Source: Caldisericaceae bacterium (GTDB lineage Bacteria; Calditrichota; Calditrichia; Calditrichales; Calditrichaceae). From it: 12,322 nt of DNA. This document shows, one piece after another, positions 6,821 through 12,322 of this stretch. Below the pieces are notes generated by a model. It had not been told where the DNA came from. It saw nothing but the letters and a program-made list of their open reading frames with translations, and did not search any database. Location: NCBI GenBank assembly GCA_021160885.1, contig JAGHBR010000190.1, forward strand, positions 1-12,322, given 5' to 3'. Position numbers and translations under genes: made by a program. How positions within the stretch are numbered: position 1 is the stretch's first letter; each line of letters starts with the position of its first letter.

Positions 6821-7294
6821 ATGAAAAAGATTGAAGGAAAACTCTCAGCTCAGGGCAGGAAATTTGCGCTGGTCGTCAGTCGTTTTAATGAGTTTATCAG
6901 TAACAAACTGTTAGAAGGGGCGTTGGATTGTTTAACTCGCCATCATTGTGAGCAAGACCATATCACCATGGTCTGGACGCCAGGTTCTTTTGAAATTCCG
7001 CTGGTAGCAAAGAAATTGGCTAAATCCGGCAAGTATGATGCCGTCATATGTCTGGGCGCCGTGATTCGTGGCGCCACGCCCCATTTCGATTACGTGGCTG
7101 CCGAAGTTTCAAAAGGAGTGGCTCAGAGCGCCCTTGAAACAGAAGTGCCCATTATTTTTGGTGTGATTACCAGCGATACCATTGAACAGGCTATTGAGCG
7201 GGCGGGCACTAAAGCTGGCAACAAAGGCTGGGATGCAGCGCTGGCAGCCATCGAAATGGCTGATTTAATGGCAAAATTGACTTTGGATGCCTGA
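6821..7294 (+). CDS. ribH: 6,7-dimethyl-8-ribityllumazine synthase
   Basis: Condenses the RibD-derived pyrimidine with 3,4-dihydroxy-2-butanone 4-phosphate from RibBA to make lumazine, the substrate of riboflavin synthase. Members assemble as pentamers or 60-subunit shells. The protein has 157 residues, the normal length. Seen motifs: SRFNEFISNKLLEGAL (20-35), TPGSFEIPLVAKKLA (53-67), GAVIRGATPHFDYVA (79-93) with the family's catalytic histidine at H88, and FGVITSDTIEQAIERAG (113-129) with the conserved R127. An AGGGA ribosome site lies six bases before ATG. It ends the ribBA-ribH unit; no poly-T terminator follows, only a six-base hairpin at 7377-7394. Confidence 0.97.
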   Translation: MKKIEGKLSAQGRKFALVVSRFNEFISNKLLEGALDCLTRHHCEQDHITMVWTPGSFEIPLVAKKLAKSGKYDAVICLGAVIRGATPHFDYVAAEVSKGVAQSALETEVPIIFGVITSDTIEQAIERAGTKAGNKGWDAALAAIEMADLMAKLTLDA

Positions 7295-7376
7295 AATATT
7301 ACGCCATATTCCTGAGCAATTTTGAAGAATAGTTCTTGAAGATAATTCGAGAGAGGTTGTGAACTTAATAAGAACG

Positions 7377-7394
7377 CTCAGGCTTAAACCTGAG
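7377..7394. repeat. Hairpin downstream of ribH
   Basis: CTCAGG-CTTAAA-CCTGAG makes a perfect six-base stem. It is not followed by a T run, so intrinsic termination is doubtful. It lies in the 206-bp gap between ribH and the propeller gene, where I see no other gene. Confidence 0.4.
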
Positions 7395-7500
7395 ATGACT
7401 GCAGCTTCTGATGGCTCAAAACCTAAAAATCCTGTTATGAGCAGGTTAACAATTTTGAACGAACTGTGTCGTTTTCTTTAAGATAGAAGAGGAGAGAACT

Positions 7501-9882
7501 GTGACGAAACCGCTTTTATTCATATTAATATCACTGAGTTTTTTAATGGCCCAGGGTGTTGCGGATTGGCAGACCTTGACAAACATGAATGATGTTCGTG
7601 GGTTAACCTTTTTTAATGGGCAAATCTGGGCGGTTTCTGATGGTGGCATGTTTGGCTATGATCTTGAAAGTGGAGACGTGCAAAAAGTTACCAATGTCGA
7701 GGGCTTGCGTTCCATTGACCTGACCTGCATTACGGTCAATTCAAAAGGTCAACTCATCGTTGCCGGAAGGGAAGGTATTTTGCAAATCTACAATCCATCG
7801 GACGGCTCCTGGCAATATCAATACGCATTACAGGATAATGAAATTCAAGCGTTAAATGCCAATCAGGACACGCTTTGGGTAACCACTCTTGAAGGCATTG
7901 GCGTACTTGTTGACGATGGGCGGGCCTATGTTTTTAAAGATTTTTTCCACAACTTTCCTCAAAATATTGACACTGCTTTTGTAAGCGCTGTGTTTGCGGG
8001 AAAAATTTGGTTGGGTACCAATAAAGGGCTTTTAGCGGCTCCGTCCGATTTCGGGCGCTTTCCGATTAATGATCCGCAACGATGGCGGGTATTTACAGTC
8101 AATCAAAACCTACCTGATAATCGCATTTTAGCTCTGCTGCCGGATGGCGATAAACTCTGGCTGGGCGCCAGTTCCGGTCTGGCCTATGTTACAACTGCGG
8201 GGGCAATCGTTCAGGTAAGCAATTGGGGCAGAAGCACTAATGGAAAGTTTTTGCCTGTTCAAAATCTGATTCGTTCTGCAGAAAAGAATAAGATTTACGC
8301 TCAGAGTAATAACACATTGTACGACTTTGACCTGCAGAGCGGCATTAACAAAATTCAAACTTTTGAAGAACAGATCCAGGCCTTAACTATTACGGATCAG
8401 GGCCAGTGGTGGGTTGGCTTACATCGTAACGGTCTGGTCAATCAGGATGGGCAAAACATAAAAATTGACGGTCCGCCGGAAAACCTGTTACGTCGTGTTA
8501 TGAAAGATCACCAAAAAAGAATCTGGGCCTCCTCCAGTCGACCGAAAATTGTCTCACAGCAAGGCATCTTTGTTTACAATGGTTCCTCGTGGCAAAAAAT
8601 TTTATTTAGAGGCCGCTACTGGCAGACTATTAACAATGCCAATGTTCTTTATCAGGATCGCTTCAATAATATTTGGATTGGTAGTTGGGGGGGGGGTGTT
8701 TTAGCTTTTACGGCCACTGGCGACACCGTATTTTTCCATTCTTATGATTTTCCAGCTCGTATGGACTTGATTGATATTAATAAGTTCATTGAGTTTAATC
8801 CAGTTGGGCGGTTTACCATTTACAATGATTTTTTTACAGGTGTAGTACCTGACCAAAACTATGAAATTATTACCGATATTAAAGAAGGCCCGCAGGGTCG
8901 CTTGTGGTTCGCCAATTACTGGGCAGCCAATGATCATCTTCTGGCCGTCGCTCCTTATGATGCCAATGGTTTTATTTCACTGGATAAAAACAAATGGGTT
9001 TACTTTGGTTCCGACGATGGCATTAAGGTCAAAGAAGGCGGCATCCTTTGCATAGAATTCGATAAATTTGCCAACCGAGTTTATGTCGGTACGCTATACA
9101 ACGGTCTTTACATTCTGGACTACGGAAATATTGACGATCCGAACGATAACAAAGTGTACCAGTTAAATATTCAGGACAATTTGTTTAGCAACACTATTTT
9201 TAGTCTGGCGCTCGATCAGGATGGTGTGCTGTGGATCGGAACTGCGGCTGGATTAAATTCATTTGATGGTATTAATGTGTACAAACATGTAGGCGACGAT
9301 CATGGCTTGAGCGGGCCATTGGAAAATGAAATTCACCATATTTTTGTGGATCAATTCAACAATAAATGGTTTTCTACTAAAGGCGGATTGAGCATTTTGC
9401 GCGGTGATCATAGTCCCTGGGATGCCCGCGGCTGGTTAGGTTACAACCGTTCGAATAGTTACCTGGTTGATGACAACGTTCAATGCGTGTACGTTGATTA
9501 TGACAACAACGAAGCCCTGGTGGCCACTGAAGGGGGCTTGTCTATTTACCGTGGTCCTTTTGCCGAAATTGAGAAAAAATTTGAAAAGACTGAAGCAGGG
9601 CCAAATCCTTTTGTACTGGAAAGCCATTCTCAAAAATTTGTAATTAAGAATTTAATGTTTAATTCAACCGTAAAAATTTTGAACATCAATGGACAATTAG
9701 TCCGCGAATTAACACCAAAAACAGTGCTTAACGATGGAACCCTGGCTGTAGACGGCGGTCGTGCTTATTGGGATGGATTCGACCAAACTGGAAATAAAGT
9801 CGCTTCCGGCGTATATTTGTATTTGGCAATTTCAGAAGAGGGCAAGTCAATTTCAGGTAAAATTGCTGTAATTCGAAAGTAA
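7501..9882 (+). CDS. Secreted two-propeller protein with C-terminal sorting domain, PorZ-like layout
   Basis: A 793-residue protein started by GTG, with a strong ribosome site (AGGAGAG) just upstream. Residues 1-18 form a signal peptide (MTKPLLFILISLSFLMAQ). The body carries repeats of the 'two-component regulator propeller' type: KIWLGTNKGLL (168-178), KLWLGASSGLAYV (218-230), NIWIGSWGGGVLAF (390-403), VLWIGTAAGLNSF (about 576-590) and NKWFSTKGGLSIL (621-633). Residues 700-793 are a FlgD-like sorting domain: GPNPF, VKILNINGQLV, AYWDGFDQTG, ASGVYLYLA, and a basic end IRK. Signal peptide, propellers and tail in about 790 residues recall PorZ, a surface component of the type IX system. That identity is my inference: other secreted propeller proteins share the parts. 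A run of ten G at 8687-8696 could shift the frame. recN begins two bases after its stop. Confidence 0.88.
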   Translation: MTKPLLFILISLSFLMAQGVADWQTLTNMNDVRGLTFFNGQIWAVSDGGMFGYDLESGDVQKVTNVEGLRSIDLTCITVNSKGQLIVAGREGILQIYNPSDGSWQYQYALQDNEIQALNANQDTLWVTTLEGIGVLVDDGRAYVFKDFFHNFPQNIDTAFVSAVFAGKIWLGTNKGLLAAPSDFGRFPINDPQRWRVFTVNQNLPDNRILALLPDGDKLWLGASSGLAYVTTAGAIVQVSNWGRSTNGKFLPVQNLIRSAEKNKIYAQSNNTLYDFDLQSGINKIQTFEEQIQALTITDQGQWWVGLHRNGLVNQDGQNIKIDGPPENLLRRVMKDHQKRIWASSSRPKIVSQQGIFVYNGSSWQKILFRGRYWQTINNANVLYQDRFNNIWIGSWGGGVLAFTATGDTVFFHSYDFPARMDLIDINKFIEFNPVGRFTIYNDFFTGVVPDQNYEIITDIKEGPQGRLWFANYWAANDHLLAVAPYDANGFISLDKNKWVYFGSDDGIKVKEGGILCIEFDKFANRVYVGTLYNGLYILDYGNIDDPNDNKVYQLNIQDNLFSNTIFSLALDQDGVLWIGTAAGLNSFDGINVYKHVGDDHGLSGPLENEIHHIFVDQFNNKWFSTKGGLSILRGDHSPWDARGWLGYNRSNSYLVDDNVQCVYVDYDNNEALVATEGGLSIYRGPFAEIEKKFEKTEAGPNPFVLESHSQKFVIKNLMFNSTVKILNINGQLVRELTPKTVLNDGTLAVDGGRAYWDGFDQTGNKVASGVYLYLAISEEGKSISGKIAVIRK
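8687..8696 (+). repeat. Homopolymer of ten G inside the propeller gene
   Basis: The run codes the end of W396 and G397-G399 in the motif NIWIGSWGGG. In the printed sequence the frame is intact. Gain or loss of one base would cut off about half the protein, including the sorting domain. Long G runs are prone to slippage in replication and also to sequencing error. Confidence 0.9.
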
Positions 9883-9884
9883 TC

Positions 9885-11609
9885 ATGATTAAGTCTTTGT
9901 ACGTAAAAAACTTTGCACTGGTTGAAGAAATATCCATTCGTTTTGCGCCCGGGCTCAATATCATTACAGGTGAAACCGGGGCAGGTAAAACCATTATTGT
10001 CACGGCTCTGGCTCAATTGTGCGGTGAAAGAAGCAGCGCTGATTTTGTGCGCAAAGGCGCCTCAAAAGCCATTATCGAAGCTGAAATCGAATTTAATAAT
10101 CAACCAGAATTATTAAACAAGCTAAAACAATCCGATATTGATCTGTTTGATGGTAATACACTGATCATCAGAAAAGAAATTACCGCGCGGGGCACTTCGC
10201 GTACATTTATCAATGACACTCCGGTTTCTTTAAGCACTTTAAGCGAAATCAGTTTATTTTTAATCGATATTCATGGTCAGCATCAGCATCAACGTTTACT
10301 CCATCCCGAAAACCATATTATCTATCTTGATGCTTTTGGAAAACTTGACAGGCAGGTGGAACAATTTAAAAACCTCTTAAATCAGTTTAAAGCAAAAATT
10401 AAAGAGCGTGATGAGTTAAAAGAACAACAGTTAAAAAGTACTCAGCTTCAGGACATGTACCGCTTTCAGATAGAAGAGTTGACCAAAGCGGAACTGTATC
10501 CTGAAGAGTTGGATGACCTGAAAGCAGAATTTAAAAAACTAAACAATGTTGAAATAATCCATCAGTTGGCCGCTTCCATTGCCGATTTGCTTTATGATGG
10601 CGAAGTTAATGCGGCAGGATTGATTGTTGAGTCTGAAAACAAGCTCGAAAAATTAATAAGCTTTGACGAACAATTTGCTGACTTTCAAGACTCATTGAAT
10701 AATGCACGTATTGCAGTGGAAGAATTGGGACGTTTCCTGTTGGAATATGTTGCTGATCTGGAGTTTGACCCACAACGACTGGAACAAATTCAGGAACGCA
10801 TTCATCATCTGGAGTTTTTACTCAAAAAATACCAGAAAGTTAGTGTCCAGGATTTAATTGATTATTTAGATGAAATTAAGAACTACACGGCAGACATTGA
10901 TGCTTTTGCCGAAAGAATTGAACAATTGGAAGAACAAATCGCCCATTTAAAAAAACAGCTTGAAGAGCATGGAAAGCAACTTTCTGAATTAAGAAAAGCC
11001 ATCGCTCGAAAATTTGAAAAACAAATCAGCGAATTATTGCAAAAGTTAGGAATGCCTAACGCCCGGTTTAGGATAAGGGTTGGCCTGAATCAAAAAAAAG
11101 AGGGAGCGTTTCTATTTGATGGTTTTACTGTTGCTGCCAATGATCGCGGTTTTGATCAGGTAACCTTTGAATTTAATTCCAACGCCGGTGAAGATTTTAA
11201 ACCATTGCACAAAGTGGCTTCCGGTGGCGAAATTTCACGCATCATGTTGAGTTTAAAGTCTTTGTTGGCCGATATTGATGAAGTACCCAGTATGATTTTT
11301 GATGAAATTGATTCGGGTATTTCAGGCAAAGTTGCTCAAATAGTCGGACTTCGAATGTCACAATTAAGTAAAACACATCAGGTTTTGTGTGTCACTCATT
11401 TACCACAAATAGCCGCTTTTGCTACCCAGCACTTTAAAGTTACAAAAAATATTGAAGATAATCGTACATCCGTCGATATAAAACCTTTGGATAGTAAAGA
11501 AAGAATTCATGAAATTGCTAGTTTGCTTGGCGGACAAAAAATTGCTCAACAAACCATTGAGAATGCCCGGCATTTGATTGAGGAAGCGGAAGATTTAAAA
11601 ATCAATTAA
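9885..11609 (+). CDS. recN: DNA repair protein RecN
   Basis: An SMC-like ATPase of 574 residues that helps repair double-strand breaks by holding or guiding DNA together with RecA. The ends form an ABC-type ATPase head: IKSLYVKNFALVEEISIRF, Walker A GETGAGKT (29-36), and at the other end ABC signature SGGE (446-449), Walker B MIFDEID (470-476, D473-E474), and the histidine H505 in VTHLPQIAA. IDIHGQHQHQRLL near residue 130 is a RecN hallmark. Residues of roughly 150-375 are rich in E, K, Q and L and form two coiled-coil stretches. Length is usual. The ATG lies two bases after the propeller stop, so translation may be coupled, and it has no strong ribosome site of its own. RecN is commonly damage-induced elsewhere; I see no such operator here. 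Confidence 0.97.
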   Translation: MIKSLYVKNFALVEEISIRFAPGLNIITGETGAGKTIIVTALAQLCGERSSADFVRKGASKAIIEAEIEFNNQPELLNKLKQSDIDLFDGNTLIIRKEITARGTSRTFINDTPVSLSTLSEISLFLIDIHGQHQHQRLLHPENHIIYLDAFGKLDRQVEQFKNLLNQFKAKIKERDELKEQQLKSTQLQDMYRFQIEELTKAELYPEELDDLKAEFKKLNNVEIIHQLAASIADLLYDGEVNAAGLIVESENKLEKLISFDEQFADFQDSLNNARIAVEELGRFLLEYVADLEFDPQRLEQIQERIHHLEFLLKKYQKVSVQDLIDYLDEIKNYTADIDAFAERIEQLEEQIAHLKKQLEEHGKQLSELRKAIARKFEKQISELLQKLGMPNARFRIRVGLNQKKEGAFLFDGFTVAANDRGFDQVTFEFNSNAGEDFKPLHKVASGGEISRIMLSLKSLLADIDEVPSMIFDEIDSGISGKVAQIVGLRMSQLSKTHQVLCVTHLPQIAAFATQHFKVTKNIEDNRTSVDIKPLDSKERIHEIASLLGGQKIAQQTIENARHLIEEAEDLKIN

Positions 11610-11681
11610 AGCGATAAATTTTGCAAAATCTCGGTCTTATCCTTAATTTGTTAAAGATGCCGAAATTTATGGGAGGCTAAA

Positions 11682-12322
11682 ATGGTTAAGGCTGAAAAGA
11701 ATATGATCAAAAACTTGTGGTTTGATCAAGATCGTAAACGCTATTTTTTAGGCCTTTTTAAGAAAAAGAAAAAAGTTGAGCTCAGGCCAGGTGCACTCCC
11801 TCCGGAAAAAGTGAAAGAAATTATCCAGAGAATAGGTAAAAACAAAAAGGTTAATATCCGTCGCGTGGAATTTGATGGTGCGCCTGAAGAAAGACCCGTC
11901 TCTGTCCGAATCATCGATATTAAGGATGATTATTTCACCGGCATGGTAATTAATGTTGAGCGCTCGATTAAGCAGGAATTGAATGATAAAGTGGTGTACA
12001 TCAAAGGCGGCGGTGGAACCATCGATTTTTACTATGATGATGGCGACATCATGAGCGTTGAAGAAGATGTGGATGAAGTTATAATCGAACAAAGAAATAT
12101 TGACGAGTTGGTCGAAATATTGGATGCCCTGGATGTAAATGAAGAGATTTTGATTAGCTATTATGATGAAGAAAAAGGTGGGGTCATAAATGGACGTGGA
12201 AGATTAATTTCAAAAGATATTGAAAATAAAGATTTTGAAGTTGAATTCTTAATTATTAATGAAATCGAACTGGATAAACCTAAAATCGTAAAATTAAATC
12301 TGGAAAAAGACAAGGTTCTCGA
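11682..12322 (+). CDS. Unrecognised acidic protein with internal repeat, partial (C-terminus beyond right edge)
   Basis: The frame is open from ATG at 11682 to the edge, giving 213 residues. A clear ribosome site GGGAGG lies five bases upstream, 72 bp after recN. There is no signal peptide or membrane segment. The start is very basic (KKKKK at 27-31), and the rest is acidic (clusters such as YYDDGD and VEEDVDEV). Two parts look alike: an amphipathic helix then strand, PEKVKEIIQRIGKNKKVNIRR (41-61) and NIDELVEILDALDVNEEILIS (139-159), each followed by beta strands, VRIIDIKDDYFTGMVIN (75-91) and GRGRLISKDIENKDFEVEFLI (171-191). This suggests two or more tandem copies of a small alpha-beta module. 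I recognise no family. The position after recN hints at an operon but does not show a shared function. Confidence 0.75.
   Translation, partial: MVKAEKNMIKNLWFDQDRKRYFLGLFKKKKKVELRPGALPPEKVKEIIQRIGKNKKVNIRRVEFDGAPEERPVSVRIIDIKDDYFTGMVINVERSIKQELNDKVVYIKGGGGTIDFYYDDGDIMSVEEDVDEVIIEQRNIDELVEILDALDVNEEILISYYDEEKGGVINGRGRLISKDIENKDFEVEFLIINEIELDKPKIVKLNLEKDKVL

Noticed and set aside
7455..7484. Possible promoter TTGAAC, 18 bases, TAAGAT before the propeller gene
   Set aside because: Each box matches only four of six consensus bases and would leave a leader of about ten bases, which is too short for the ribosome site.

Overview
The window looks like a chromosomal piece of a bacterium from the FCB group (Bacteroidota, Calditrichota and relatives). 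A Calditrichota-like organism is my best guess, not a proof. The reasons are moderate GC, a fused RibBA, surface proteins with FlgD/type IX-like C-terminal sorting domains (seen twice), beta-propeller secreted proteins, and gene-poor stretches full of short dispersed repeats.

Left part (1-2472, minus strand). A secreted protein with 56-60 residue beta-rich repeats starts at 901 and runs off the left edge. Directly upstream lies a decayed C-terminal sorting domain (912-1145) with an in-frame stop. It is the tail of a gene whose body is gone. Next is an intact AAA+ ATPase of the DUF4143 type (1321-2472). A stretch without genes follows (2473-2953), holding a small hairpin and a 10-bp tandem repeat.

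Centre (2954-7294, plus strand). A complete riboflavin pathway: ribD and ribE, then about 850 bp of repeats, then ribBA and ribH. RibBA makes both starting branches (from GTP and from ribulose 5-phosphate), RibD deaminates and reduces the pyrimidine, RibH makes lumazine, and RibE (riboflavin synthase) makes riboflavin. The phosphatase step is not encoded here. No FMN riboswitch is visible. The gap between the two gene pairs contains two related elements with partly inverted ends (4721-5114 and 5344-5500). The first carries a long inverted repeat nested inside it, and its left end overlaps the ribE stop codon.

Right part (7501-12322, plus strand). A 793-residue secreted two-propeller protein with a C-terminal sorting domain, PorZ-like in layout, contains a run of ten G in its coding sequence. 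It is followed after 2 bp by recN (DNA repair) and then by an unrecognised acidic protein with an internal two-fold repeat that is cut by the right edge.

I do not see a CRISPR array, tRNA, rRNA, transposase or obvious defence cassette. The most interesting signals are the nested repeats splitting the rib cluster, the poly-G tract in the propeller gene, the sorting-domain fossil, and the unrecognised gene after recN.
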